Positions 25,128 to 34,024 of a stretch of DNA of 51,998 nucleotides are shown in pieces. The position numbers and the translations under genes were made by a program. Source of the DNA: an uncultured Clostridia bacterium (GTDB lineage Bacteria; Bacillota; Clostridia; UBA1381); the NCBI GenBank assembly GCA_934454215.1, contig CAKSGG010000008.1, positions 1-51,998 on the forward strand, written 5' to 3'. The notes under the pieces were generated by a model. The model was not told where the DNA came from. It ran no database searches and was given only the letters and a program-made list of their open reading frames with translations. The first letter of the stretch is position 1. Each line of letters begins with the position of its first letter.

Positions 25128-27163
25128 GCATGGAGCTTTTATCGCCTGCGGGCGGTGCGGAGCAGTTAAGAGCGGCTGTTCAGTCGGGTGCGGACGCAGT
25201 GTATATGGGCGGATGTGATTTCAGCGCACGCAGAGGTGCGAAAAATTTTATGCCCGATGAAATGAAAAAAATGATAGATTACTGTCATGTTTACGGCGTA
25301 AAGGTTCATGTTGCCGTTAATACGCTTATAAAGGAACAGGAGCTTGACAGGCTTCTTGAATATGTCTACAGCTTGAACAGAATGGGTGCGGACGCACTTA
25401 TTATACAGGACGTCGGTGCGGCGGAAATGATTAAAAAAGCCGTTCCGCAGATGTCTCTGCACGCAAGCACGCAGATGACCGTGACATCGGCGGAGGGCGT
25501 TAAGTATCTTGAAAACATGGGTTTTGAACGTGTTGTTCTTGCACGTGAGCTGTCGAAAAAGGAAATTGAATATATATGCCGAAATACAAAAGCCGAAATT
25601 GAGGTATTTGTTCACGGCGCAATATGCCAGTGCTATTCGGGACAGTGTCTGATGTCAAGTATTCTCGGCGGCAGGAGCGGAAACAGGGGAGCCTGTGCTC
25701 AGCCGTGCCGATTGAAATATTCGCTTTCGGACGGAAAATCGGGGTATCTGCTCAGCCCCAAGGATATGGCGCTGATAAACGAGCTTTCGGAGCTGGAGCA
25801 AATCGGCGTAACATCGCTCAAAATCGAGGGCAGATTAAAGCGTGCCGAATATGTAAGCGCCGTAACGGGCATTTACAGAAAATATCTCGATATGCCGTCG
25901 GAAATATCGGCGGAGGACATGAAAGAGCTGAAAGAGGCGTTCTCACGCTCGGGCTTTACCGACGGGTATTTTACGGGTAAAATCGGTTCTGAGATGATGA
26001 GCAGTGAAAATCCGTCAAACACGAAAAATTATTTTACTGCGGCGGCAAAAGCAAGAACGGCGGAAAATGCGGATTTCAGAAAAGTGCCGATTGACGTATC
26101 GGCGTATCTTTCGGAGGGAGAGCCGCTGACGGTTACGTTAAGTGACGGTGAGCATTATATTACGGAGCAGAGCGAAACTGTATCGGAAAAAGCCGAAAAC
26201 CGTCCGATTGATTCGGAAAGATTAAAGGAACAGCTTTCAAAGCTGGGCGGTACGCCGTTTGAGGTACGCAATGCCGATATATACGTATCGGACGGAATTA
26301 CAATTCCTATAAGGGAAATAAACGAGGTCAGGCGCACGGCGGTGACGGAGCTTGTAAAAAGCCGAACCGAAACCGAACGGCGAAAAGAAAATGAATTTGA
26401 GTTTAAATCGGTAAGCCGTACCCCGAGACATACAGTGTGTACCGCTTCGGTAAGAACCGAAGAACAGGCTCGTGCGGCGATAGATTCGGGAATAAAGATA
26501 ATTTATGCGCCGGTTGAGCTTGCTGAAAGGATAAATCAAAGCGGAGTACAAATTATAGCCGACAGCGGAGATATATTCAGCCCCGATAATATAAAGCTTG
26601 ATAATGTGCTTGTATCATCAAACGCCGCCGCAAATTATTACAGCGGCAAAAGCTTATACGGAAATTTTCGTCTTAATGTATTCAATTCATTATCGGCGGA
26701 GCATTACGGGGATTTCAAGTCCGTAACGCTGTCGCCCGAATTAAACCTGAAAGAAATCGGAGAACTGCTGAAAAACACAAATGTTAAGGCTGAAATAATC
26801 GTGTACGGCAGACTTCCGCTTATGATTATGAAAAACTGTCCGCTAAAAGCGGCAGGACGGTGTCAGCATAAAAAGCGAAGATATGCACTGCATGACAGAA
26901 AAAATGAGGATTTTCCGATTTTGTGCGGACGTGGCTGTATATGCGAAATACTAAATTCAAAGCCGATATTTACGGCAGATAAGCTTGATGATATTACAAG
27001 ACTGCCGATAGATTTTGCAAGGCTGATGTTCACGGTTGAGGGTTATGACGAGTGCTGCCGTATAAGCCGGTTGTATCTTGATGCGTTTGACGGAAAGAAA
27101 GCTGTAAATCCGTTCGGTACAAACGAATTTACCAGGGGGCATTTTTACCGTGGGACAGAGTAA
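25124..27163 (+). CDS. Peptidase U32 family protein with DUF3656 (RlhA/YdcP-like)
   Basis: This 679-residue protein has an N-terminal U32 TIM-barrel-like domain with ELLSPAGGAEQLRAAVQSG, LHASTQMTVTS and the cysteine motif ICQCYSGQCLMSS... GACAQPCRLKY, a typical Fe-S site of this family. The middle collagenase-like DUF3656 domain fits E. coli RlhA (YdcP), which hydroxylates a cytidine of 23S rRNA; related U32 proteins modify tRNA. An rRNA or tRNA hydroxylation role is therefore more likely than proteolysis. A second cysteine cluster (CPLKAAGRCQHKK, CGRGCICEI) lies near the C-terminus. Start overlaps zapA; its stop codon overlaps repeat copy B. Confidence 0.85.
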   Translation: MSMELLSPAGGAEQLRAAVQSGADAVYMGGCDFSARRGAKNFMPDEMKKMIDYCHVYGVKVHVAVNTLIKEQELDRLLEYVYSLNRMGADALIIQDVGAAEMIKKAVPQMSLHASTQMTVTSAEGVKYLENMGFERVVLARELSKKEIEYICRNTKAEIEVFVHGAICQCYSGQCLMSSILGGRSGNRGACAQPCRLKYSLSDGKSGYLLSPKDMALINELSELEQIGVTSLKIEGRLKRAEYVSAVTGIYRKYLDMPSEISAEDMKELKEAFSRSGFTDGYFTGKIGSEMMSSENPSNTKNYFTAAAKARTAENADFRKVPIDVSAYLSEGEPLTVTLSDGEHYITEQSETVSEKAENRPIDSERLKEQLSKLGGTPFEVRNADIYVSDGITIPIREINEVRRTAVTELVKSRTETERRKENEFEFKSVSRTPRHTVCTASVRTEEQARAAIDSGIKIIYAPVELAERINQSGVQIIADSGDIFSPDNIKLDNVLVSSNAAANYYSGKSLYGNFRLNVFNSLSAEHYGDFKSVTLSPELNLKEIGELLKNTNVKAEIIVYGRLPLMIMKNCPLKAAGRCQHKKRRYALHDRKNEDFPILCGRGCICEILNSKPIFTADKLDDITRLPIDFARLMFTVEGYDECCRISRLYLDAFDGKKAVNPFGTNEFTRGHFYRGTE

Positions 27164-27183
27164 CAGGAAAAATAAGCGGCGCA
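27162..27183 (+). repeat. Intergenic element core, solitary copy B
   Basis: AACAGGAAAAATAAGCGGC plus GCA, starting inside the U32 stop codon TAA, with no matching right arm before maf. It is identical over 22 bases to the start of copy C at 28821 and over 21 bases to copy A at 10662. Confidence 0.75.
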
Positions 27184-27207
27184 CTATCACATCAGAACGG
27201 AGGAAAT

Positions 27208-27804
27208 ATGAAAAATCGAATAATACTTGCTTCCGGCTCGCCGAGAAGAAAAGAACTTCTTGAAACCGTCGGAATCAAATTTGAGGTTATTGTATCCGAT
27301 GCCGACGAATCATCAGTGAAAAGCGACGGCGTTCCCGTGAATATTTACGTTCAGGAATTGGCGCTTTTGAAAGCGGCGGCAGCGGCAAAGCTTGTTATGA
27401 AAGATAAAAATGCAGTCATAATTTCCGCAGATACGGTGGTTTCCGCTGACGGGAAAATTCTCGGCAAGCCAAACGATGCGGAGGACGCATTTTCAATGCT
27501 GTCAATGCTTTCGGGCAGGGCGCACGAGGTGTATTCGGGCTTTTGCGTTATGCGCATAAGAGACGGTAAAACCGTATGCAGGGCGGTAAAAACCGATGTG
27601 CATTTTAAAACGCTTTCGGAAGATAAAATATGGCGCTATATCGCAACCGGCGAGCCGGCGGATAAAGCAGGTTCGTATGGAATTCAGGGGATAGGCGGAC
27701 TTTTGGTTGATAAAATCGAGGGAGATTATCAAAATGTGGTGGGTCTGAGCGTTTCGGCGCTGTCGGACGTACTGGAGGAAGAATTTAATATAGAAATTTT
27801 TTAA
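27208..27804 (+). CDS. maf: Maf-family nucleoside triphosphate pyrophosphatase
   Basis: This 198-residue enzyme opens with ILASGSPRRKELLETVG, the hallmark of Maf. Conserved ISADTVVS and GSYGIQGIGGLLV complete the active site. Maf enzymes hydrolyse dTTP, UTP or modified nucleotides to the monophosphate and have been linked to septum formation and competence. It sits between the U32 gene (and repeat copy B) and mreB, the usual Firmicutes arrangement. CGGAGG lies shortly before the ATG. Confidence 0.95.
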   Translation: MKNRIILASGSPRRKELLETVGIKFEVIVSDADESSVKSDGVPVNIYVQELALLKAAAAAKLVMKDKNAVIISADTVVSADGKILGKPNDAEDAFSMLSMLSGRAHEVYSGFCVMRIRDGKTVCRAVKTDVHFKTLSEDKIWRYIATGEPADKAGSYGIQGIGGLLVDKIEGDYQNVVGLSVSALSDVLEEEFNIEIF

Positions 27805-27817
27805 TGAGGTAGAATAA

Positions 27818-28822
27818 ATGGGTATTTTTTCAAAAGATGTAGGAATTGATTTGGGAACGGCAAACACTCTTATTTACGTTCAGGGCAGAGGAATTGTTGT
27901 AAGAGAACCGTCCGTTGTGGCTATAGACAAGTACGAGGGCAAGGTTCTTGCCGTAGGTACGGAAGCAAATGAAATGATAGGCAGAACGCCTGAAAACATC
28001 ATTGCCGTAAAACCGCTTAAAGACGGAGTAATTGCCGATTTTGACATTACTCAGGCAATGATAAGAAGATTTATAAAGCAGGCGAATATAGGCGGAATAT
28101 TTAAGCCCAGAGTTATTGTGTGCATACCGTCGGGAGTTACGGAGGTTGAGCGCCGTGCCGTTGAAGAAACGGTTATGCAGGCAGGCGCAAAAGAGGTTGT
28201 ACTTATGGAAGAGCCTATGGCGGCGGCTATAGGCGCAGGCTTACCCGTGCAGTCGGCAACAGGGAGCATGGTGGTTGACATCGGCGGCGGAACAACCGAA
28301 GTAGCTGTTATATCGCTCGGCGGAATTGTTGCGTCGCGCTCAATCAAAATTGCAGGAAACGCACTTAACAGCGCAATCGTGAATTATCTGAAAAAGGAAC
28401 ATTCAATTAATATCGGCGACAAAATGGCGGAAGATATAAAAACGGCAATCGGGTCGGCGTATGAGGATAACGAAGAAGAAATGTTTGACGTAAAGGGACG
28501 TGACGTTTCAACGGGACTTCCCAAAACGATACAGATTAAAGAAAGTGAAATCCGTGAGGCAATGAGCGAAAATCTTAATGAAATGCTTGACGCTGTAAAA
28601 AGGACGCTTGAAAATACTCCGCCGGAGCTTGCGGCGGATATAATGGAGAGAGGAATTACTCTTACCGGCGGCGGCGCTCTTATAAAGGGTATTGACCGAT
28701 TTATTATAGAGGCTACAAAAATCCCTGCATACGTTGCGGAATATCCGCTTGACTGTGTTGCGGTCGGAACGGGGAAATCACTTGAAAATATAAGTGAAAT
28801 GATAACTGCGAAAAAGCAGTAA
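27818..28822 (+). CDS. mreB: Rod shape-determining protein MreB
   Basis: This 334-residue actin-like protein has phosphate-binding loop 1 (GIDLGTANTLIYV), loop 2 (VVDIGGGTTEVAVISLGGIV) and the adenosine motif (LTGGGALIKGIDRF). It polymerises under the membrane and guides wall synthesis along the cell cylinder together with MreC, MreD and PBP2, encoded next. Length is standard for Firmicutes MreB/Mbl. It follows maf by 13 bases. Its stop codon overlaps repeat copy C, which separates it from mreC by 236 bases, an unusually long gap in this block. Confidence 0.97.
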   Translation: MGIFSKDVGIDLGTANTLIYVQGRGIVVREPSVVAIDKYEGKVLAVGTEANEMIGRTPENIIAVKPLKDGVIADFDITQAMIRRFIKQANIGGIFKPRVIVCIPSGVTEVERRAVEETVMQAGAKEVVLMEEPMAAAIGAGLPVQSATGSMVVDIGGGTTEVAVISLGGIVASRSIKIAGNALNSAIVNYLKKEHSINIGDKMAEDIKTAIGSAYEDNEEEMFDVKGRDVSTGLPKTIQIKESEIREAMSENLNEMLDAVKRTLENTPPELAADIMERGITLTGGGALIKGIDRFIIEATKIPAYVAEYPLDCVAVGTGKSLENISEMITAKKQ

Positions 28823-28966
28823 CAGGAAAAATAAGCGGCGCATCTTGCAGTTTTCAAACACTCGAGGCTGGTCGCGGACAAAGTCCGCTGCTCGCCCGTG
28901 CAACCCGAGTATCAACATACGTCATCGTGTTTTCAAACTGCAATCTACTTGCTTCTTTTTCCTGTT
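28821..28966 (+). repeat. Intergenic hairpin element, copy C (mreB-mreC gap)
   Basis: Left arm 28821-28861 starts in the mreB stop codon with AACAGGAAAAATAAGCGGC; right arm 28927-28966 ends TTTTTCCTGTT. The outer 11 bases pair perfectly, and an inner stem (TTGCAGTTT.. with ..AAACTGCAA, then GTGTTTT/AAACAC) pairs again, with sequence different from copy A. The loop contains a perfect GCGGAC AAA GTCCGC hairpin (28874-28888). A direct repeat of the left arm follows at 28975-29000. Confidence 0.75.
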
Positions 28967-28974
28967 ACGGGCTT

Positions 28975-29000
28975 AGGAAATAAGCGGCGCATCTTGCAGT
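28975..29000 (+). repeat. Direct repeat of the copy C left arm
   Basis: AGGAAATAAGCGGCGCATC TTGCAGT repeats 28824-28851 apart from two missing A. It lies nine bases after the right arm and has no arm of its own. Confidence 0.7.
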
Positions 29001-29025
29001 CCGCCCGCACTTCTTTTCATGTTAA

Positions 29026-29058
29026 ATTTATGCCGCTGTCGGCGGAATGGAGATTGAT
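29026..29058 (+). promoter_or_regulatory. Translation-start module of mreC shared with the FHA gene
   Basis: AATTTATGCCG, a short GCCG/CGGC hairpin around CTGT, and GGCGGAATGGAGATT match 7250-7283. GGAG at 29049-29052 sets the mreC start at 29059. A CACTTCTTT also precedes both copies. Confidence 0.5.
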
Positions 29059-29883
29059 ATGTCATTTTTTAATAAAAAAACAGGAATAGCCGTCATTGCG
29101 GTTTTGGCGATTGCGGCAGGGTCTGCGGTAATTACGCACTTTACAGGCAGTAACCCGATTGTAAATACGGTTCGTACCGTGTGTGCGCCGTTTATAAACG
29201 GTGCGGCGGACGTGGCGCACTTCTTTGAAGACCAGATAACTTTCGTGTTTGAGGCACAGTCTTACAAAGAAGAAAATGAACGCCTTACGGCGGAGATTGC
29301 GGAGCTGAAAAAGAAAAACAAAGAAACCGCAACATATCAGGAGGAGGTTGACAGACTTAACGGATTGCTTAATCTTCAAAACTCAACTGCCGATTATTCT
29401 ACGGTTGCCGCAAAGGTTACGGGATATTCGCAGAACGGACTGTATGATAAACTTAAACTGAATAAAGGTACTGCGGACGGTATAAATGCGGGGAATACCG
29501 TTATAAGCACGGACGGCGTTGTCGGAATTATTTCCGAAACAGGCGTAAACTGGTCGGTGGTTGACACGATTATAGCACCGAAAAACGCAACAGGTATTAT
29601 TGTTTCCCGAACAGGCAGTATAGGCGTTATTGAGGGCGACGGCGAGTTTTGTGCGGACAGGCTGTGCAAGCTTACATTTGTTGACAACAATACAAACATC
29701 ATTATCGGAGATATTCTTGAAACGGCAGGCACAAGCGGAATATATCCGCCGGGTCTGAGCGTGGGAACGATAAGAGATATTTCGGCGGACAATATGGGCA
29801 AGGTGAACTATGCAACGGTAGAGCCGAAGGTGGATTTTTCCAAGCTGTATGAAGTTCTTGTAATCAATGGAGTTATTCAATGA
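29059..29883 (+). CDS. mreC: Rod shape-determining protein MreC
   Basis: About 274 residues: an N-terminal membrane helix (about 9-28), a coiled coil (about 62-105, rich in Glu/Lys with ENERLTAEIAELKKK), and the two beta-barrels of MreC with GYSQNGLYDKLKLNKG and VISTDGVVGIISETG. It links MreB inside to the wall synthases outside. I use the ATG at 29059, with GGAG six bases upstream; the ATG at 29047 overlaps that ribosome site. Its stop overlaps mreD (ATGA). Confidence 0.95.
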   Translation: MSFFNKKTGIAVIAVLAIAAGSAVITHFTGSNPIVNTVRTVCAPFINGAADVAHFFEDQITFVFEAQSYKEENERLTAEIAELKKKNKETATYQEEVDRLNGLLNLQNSTADYSTVAAKVTGYSQNGLYDKLKLNKGTADGINAGNTVISTDGVVGIISETGVNWSVVDTIIAPKNATGIIVSRTGSIGVIEGDGEFCADRLCKLTFVDNNTNIIIGDILETAGTSGIYPPGLSVGTIRDISADNMGKVNYATVEPKVDFSKLYEVLVINGVIQ

Positions 29884-30347
29884 AAAAATTAAAATTACTT
29901 ATTTGGGCGGCTGTGCTTATTATAGCCGATATTTCATTATCAAAATATATAAGCATATTCGGAGCGGCGCCGATGCTTACATATGCTTTTGCGGTTTGCG
30001 TTGCGCTTATGGAAGAAAAATTTGTGATTGCCGCCGTTACGGGCGGTTTGTGCGGAATTATTCTCGGAGCTTATGACAGCTACAGCTTTGAGCTTATGTT
30101 TATGTTCTATGCTTTTTCGGGAATTTTGATAAACCGCTTTTTCGGAACAAAACAGCTCGGAGCTTTCAGAGCGGCGCTTATATGTGCGGCGGCAGCGGCG
30201 GTTATGAAACTTGTATTATATGCGTTTTTCCACAGCGAAGTAACGCTCGGTGGATTGACAAAATATCTTGTTCCGCCTGCCGTATACTGTGCGGCGGCAG
30301 CGGCGGTACTTCACCCGATTATAAAAAATACGGTATATAAAAATTAG
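29880..30347 (+). CDS. mreD: Rod shape-determining protein MreD
   Basis: This 155-residue, very hydrophobic protein has about five membrane helices. Its sequence is weakly conserved, as usual for MreD, but its place between mreC and mrdA, length and topology agree. It starts inside the mreC stop codon (ATGA), so translation is coupled. It is a partner of MreC and RodA/PBP2 in the elongation complex. Confidence 0.9.
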   Translation: MKKLKLLIWAAVLIIADISLSKYISIFGAAPMLTYAFAVCVALMEEKFVIAAVTGGLCGIILGAYDSYSFELMFMFYAFSGILINRFFGTKQLGAFRAALICAAAAAVMKLVLYAFFHSEVTLGGLTKYLVPPAVYCAAAAAVLHPIIKNTVYKN

Positions 30348-30362
30348 GCGGAGGCAGAATGA

Positions 30363-32447
30363 ATGTCTAAATCAAGATTGTTTATTTTCAGAATTATAAT
30401 GGCGGCGATGCTTGCCGCAATAGCATGGAAACTGTTCGACTTGCAGATTGTCAAGGGTGACAAATACCTTGAGGCGGCAACGGAGAGGCTTACGACAAAC
30501 GTAACCGAAAAGGCGCCAAGAGGCGAAATATACGACAGATACGGAGAGCCGCTTGTTACAAATAAGGTCGGCTACAGCGTTGTTGTACAGCAGGCAGGAC
30601 AGACAAATGCGGAGCTTAACAACGTTATAAAAAGGCTTATTGACATACTGTATTCGGAAAACTGCGCCTATAACGATACCCTGCCGATTACCTTTGCGCC
30701 GTACACTTTTGTGTTCGACGATGAGGACGGCGACGGGAATACGCAGAATGAGCTTAATAAATGGTTTGCGGAAAATCAATATTTGGGTAAAAAAATAAAC
30801 GAGGGTATGAGTGCCGGGGAGGTTTTTAACGTTTATAAGGAGCTTTACGGAGTAAGCGACGAATTTTCCGAGGACGATAAAAGAAGGCTTGTCGGTATCA
30901 GATACGAGGCGGATATACGAGGATTTTCACAGGTTACGCCGTTTATACTTGCCGATGACGTAAGCGTTAATGTGGTTGCAAAAATAAAAGAACAGAGCAT
31001 GGATTTTAAAGGCGTAAGCATAACAAACACATACATGAGAGAATATACAAAGCCGGGGGTTGCAACGCATATTCTCGGCAGAACGGGCAAAATCAGCGCC
31101 GAAGAATATGAAAAGCTTTCCGCCGACGGCTACGGAATGAACGATACATTAGGGAAACAGGGAATTGAAAAATGGGGCGAAAAATATCTGCGTGGCATGG
31201 ACGGAACAACGGGTTCCGTAAAAATCAATAATGACGGAACGGACGAAACGGGAAATATTGCTCCCGTTCCCGGAAACAGCGTAACGCTGACGATAGATTC
31301 GCGGATGCAGGAGGTTGCGGAGAAATCACTGGGGAAAAATATAAATGCAATCCGTTCGGGAGGCTCGGGCAAGGATAAATCAGGCGGTGACTGCAATGCG
31401 GGAGCGGCGGTTGTAATAGACATAAAAACAGGCGACGCACTTACCGCCGCATCATATCCGAGCTATGATATGTCGCGTTTCAATGAGGACTATCAAAGTC
31501 TGCTTGAAAACGAGGCTCGTCCGATGTGGAACAGAGCTGTAAGCGGTCTGTACAGCCCCGGTTCAACGTTCAAGCCGCTTGCGGCAATAGCCGCAATGCA
31601 GTCGGGGAATCTGACAGCAGATGAAATTATAGTTGACGAGGGTATTTACAGATATTATCAGGACTATCAGCCTACGTGCTGGATATGGTCGGAAAGCCAT
31701 ATGACGCAGACTCACGGTCCGCTTGACGTTTCGGGTGCGATAGAAAATTCGTGCAACTATTTCTTTTATGAAATAGGCAGACGAATGGGAATAGAAACGC
31801 TTGACCAATACGCCGCAAAATTCGGCTTGGGTCAGTATACGGGCATTGAGCTTGGCGAGGAATCGGAGGGCAGTATGGCAAGCCCCGAATATAAAAAATC
31901 GGTAATAAAAAACGTGACGGGCAGAGACTGGTACGGCGGTGATACGCTTCAGGCGGCAATCGGACAGTCATACAGTCTGTTTACGCCCGTACAGCTTGCA
32001 AACTATGCCGCAACCATAGCAAACGGAGGAACACATTATAAAGTAAATATTGTAAAAAGCGTCCGTTCTTCAGTGGACGGCTCTCTTGTGTATGAGAGCG
32101 TTCCGAAAATAAGAGATAACATTGACATGAACAGCACCGTTGTACAAGCCGTAAAAAACGGAATGAAACGAGTTGTTGACGAGGGTAGTGCGGCGTCGGC
32201 ATTTACGGATTTTCCTGTTTCGGTAGGCGGAAAAACGGGTACGGCGCAGGTCGGACAAGGCTCGAACAATGCGGTGTTTATCGCATATGCGCCGTTCGAT
32301 GACCCTCAGATTGCGGTGGCGGTTGTGCTTGAACACGGTGTAAGAGGTACGAACGCCGCAATGGTTGCGAGAGATATATTTGACTTTTATTTTACCGAGC
32401 ATAACGAAAACGGACAGACTGCGGAGACAGCTGCTCCGCAGCAATAA
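30363..32447 (+). CDS. mrdA: Penicillin-binding protein 2 (elongation-specific transpeptidase)
   Basis: This 694-residue class B PBP has an N-terminal membrane helix (about 5-27), a dimerisation/pedestal region starting APRGEIYDRYGEPL, and a transpeptidase domain with all three motifs: SxxK at Ser401-Lys404 (GSTFKP), SxN at 463-465 (SCN) and KTG at 624-626. It cross-links peptidoglycan during cell elongation with MreBCD and a RodA glycosyltransferase. No rodA follows in this block. GGAGG lies eight bases before the ATG at 30363; an ATG four bases earlier hits a stop at once. Confidence 0.96.
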   Translation: MSKSRLFIFRIIMAAMLAAIAWKLFDLQIVKGDKYLEAATERLTTNVTEKAPRGEIYDRYGEPLVTNKVGYSVVVQQAGQTNAELNNVIKRLIDILYSENCAYNDTLPITFAPYTFVFDDEDGDGNTQNELNKWFAENQYLGKKINEGMSAGEVFNVYKELYGVSDEFSEDDKRRLVGIRYEADIRGFSQVTPFILADDVSVNVVAKIKEQSMDFKGVSITNTYMREYTKPGVATHILGRTGKISAEEYEKLSADGYGMNDTLGKQGIEKWGEKYLRGMDGTTGSVKINNDGTDETGNIAPVPGNSVTLTIDSRMQEVAEKSLGKNINAIRSGGSGKDKSGGDCNAGAAVVIDIKTGDALTAASYPSYDMSRFNEDYQSLLENEARPMWNRAVSGLYSPGSTFKPLAAIAAMQSGNLTADEIIVDEGIYRYYQDYQPTCWIWSESHMTQTHGPLDVSGAIENSCNYFFYEIGRRMGIETLDQYAAKFGLGQYTGIELGEESEGSMASPEYKKSVIKNVTGRDWYGGDTLQAAIGQSYSLFTPVQLANYAATIANGGTHYKVNIVKSVRSSVDGSLVYESVPKIRDNIDMNSTVVQAVKNGMKRVVDEGSAASAFTDFPVSVGGKTGTAQVGQGSNNAVFIAYAPFDDPQIAVAVVLEHGVRGTNAAMVARDIFDFYFTEHNENGQTAETAAPQQ

Positions 32448-32462
32448 AAGGGAGGTGCGGCA

Positions 32463-33152
32463 ATGGAGGAGGCTATTAAGCTGAAAGGAACGGGCGACGG
32501 TGTGAAAATTTATCTGTCACCCGAATATGACATGGCGGATATTATTCGTGCTCTGCATGATAAGCTCGACGAATACAGAAAATTTTTTGCGGACGGAAAA
32601 TGCAGCGTATATTTTATAGCGGAAAATTTAACTGAAAGCGATAAGCTTCGTCTTGAATCGGTTGTAAAAACAATGCTTCCGAACGTATCGGTCAATTTCG
32701 GCGAGAAAAAGCTGTTTCACAGGATAGAAAAGCTTTTTGAGAAATCCTCCGCTGAGGAAGTCAAGGAAGAGCCGCCAAAACCGTACGTGCCGACAATGGA
32801 AGAGGTTATAGCGACAAATTTTAAGCATAACCGTGCCAGATTTTTTGAGGGCGTCGTAAAGCCCGGTAAGCGTATTGAGTCGGATTCTCACATGATTTTG
32901 GTGGGCGACGTAATGGAGGGCGGCGAAATATGCGCCGCAGGGAATGTCGTTGTATTCGGCAGGCTTATGGGAAACGTTATCGCAGGAGCGGGCGGCAGTC
33001 ATGACGCATACATACTTGCAATTGATTTTATGCCGAAAAACATAGCAATTGCAGAGGTGTTTCGGGAGGATACAGAGTATGACGGAGGCATGAAAAAAGC
33101 AAATTTAATAAATAATGAAATTTTTATTGAGGAATTTTTGTTGAATATATAG
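32463..33152 (+). CDS. minC: Septum site-determining protein MinC
   Basis: This 229-residue protein has an N-terminal domain that acts on FtsZ (about 1-100), a linker with EEPPKPYVPTMEEV, and a C-terminal beta-helix that binds MinD (GDVMEGGEICAAGNVVVFGRLMGNVIAGA). It blocks Z-ring formation away from midcell. It follows mrdA with 15 bases and a strong GGGAGGTG site. minD follows behind its own promoter. Confidence 0.94.
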   Translation: MEEAIKLKGTGDGVKIYLSPEYDMADIIRALHDKLDEYRKFFADGKCSVYFIAENLTESDKLRLESVVKTMLPNVSVNFGEKKLFHRIEKLFEKSSAEEVKEEPPKPYVPTMEEVIATNFKHNRARFFEGVVKPGKRIESDSHMILVGDVMEGGEICAAGNVVVFGRLMGNVIAGAGGSHDAYILAIDFMPKNIAIAEVFREDTEYDGGMKKANLINNEIFIEEFLLNI

Positions 33153-33178
33153 ACAAATAGAAAATTTTATGTTATAAT
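33150..33178 (+). promoter_or_regulatory. Promoter of minD
   Basis: TAGACA (33150-33155, starting in the minC stop codon) and TATAAT (33173-33178) with a 17-base spacer, 48 bases before minD. It would allow minD, mgsA and perhaps the HAD gene to be made apart from the upstream block. Confidence 0.68.
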
Positions 33179-33226
33179 AGTTGTTGTGGGATAATTTTTA
33201 ATTTATAAAAAGAAGGGTAGTTGTTA

Positions 33227-34009
33227 ATGGGACAGGTCATCATGATAGCCTCCGGCAAGGGCGGAACAGGCAAAACAACCGCCGCCGCAAATCTCGGAGC
33301 GGCGCTTTCGGCAAAGGGTAAGCTTACGGTGCTTGTCGATATGGACATGGGACTTAGAAATTTGGACGTTGCACTCGGGCTTGAAAGCAGCGTCGTATAT
33401 GATTTTATGGACTATCTTGAGGGCAGATGTACCATTGATGAAATTCTTTTGAAAGCAGACGGTTATGAAAATCTGTATTTTATAGCGTCGCCGCAAACCA
33501 GAGCTGTAGGCGACGTGGATAAGGAGAAGCTTGAAGAATTTTGGGATATACTCCGAAACAGGTTTGAATTTTGTATTGCGGATTCTCCGGCAGGGATAAG
33601 CGGCGGCTTTACTTATATTGAAAATGCCGCAGATACGGTTATTATTGTAACGCTTGCGGAAACTGCGGCAATGCGTGATGCTGACAGGGTCATATCGCTG
33701 CTTGGCGAAAAGGAGGATATACGCCTCATTATGAATCGGGTAAGACCCGAGCTGATAGAAAAAAAGCTTATGATGAACATGGACGAATGTATGGATATGC
33801 TTTCGGTTTCGATTCTCGGGATTGTGCCGGAGGACGAAAGTCTGTTGGTATCGGCATTTAAAGGCAGTCCTGCCGTTAATGACTTACAATCAACGGCGGG
33901 AAAGGCATTCACCAATATTGCCGCAAGACTTTGCGGCGAGGATATACCTATAATGGAATTCAGAAAAAAAGGTTTTTTTGAGAAACTTAAAGAATTGTTT
34001 GAGAAATAA
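33227..34009 (+). CDS. minD: Septum site-determining ATPase MinD
   Basis: 260 residues. Deviant Walker A motif GKGGTGKTT with signature Lys11 and Lys16, switch region DMDMGLRNLDVALG and LIMNRVRPELI identify MinD. The C-terminal FRKKGFFEKLKELFEK is the amphipathic membrane-targeting helix and looks functional. It recruits MinC to the membrane. The ATG at 33227 lies nine bases after AGAAGGG; a TTG two codons earlier is too close. No minE is found between it and mgsA (15-base gap). Confidence 0.95.
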   Translation: MGQVIMIASGKGGTGKTTAAANLGAALSAKGKLTVLVDMDMGLRNLDVALGLESSVVYDFMDYLEGRCTIDEILLKADGYENLYFIASPQTRAVGDVDKEKLEEFWDILRNRFEFCIADSPAGISGGFTYIENAADTVIIVTLAETAAMRDADRVISLLGEKEDIRLIMNRVRPELIEKKLMMNMDECMDMLSVSILGIVPEDESLLVSAFKGSPAVNDLQSTAGKAFTNIAARLCGEDIPIMEFRKKGFFEKLKELFEK

Positions 34010-34024
34010 AAAAGGAGGACGAAT

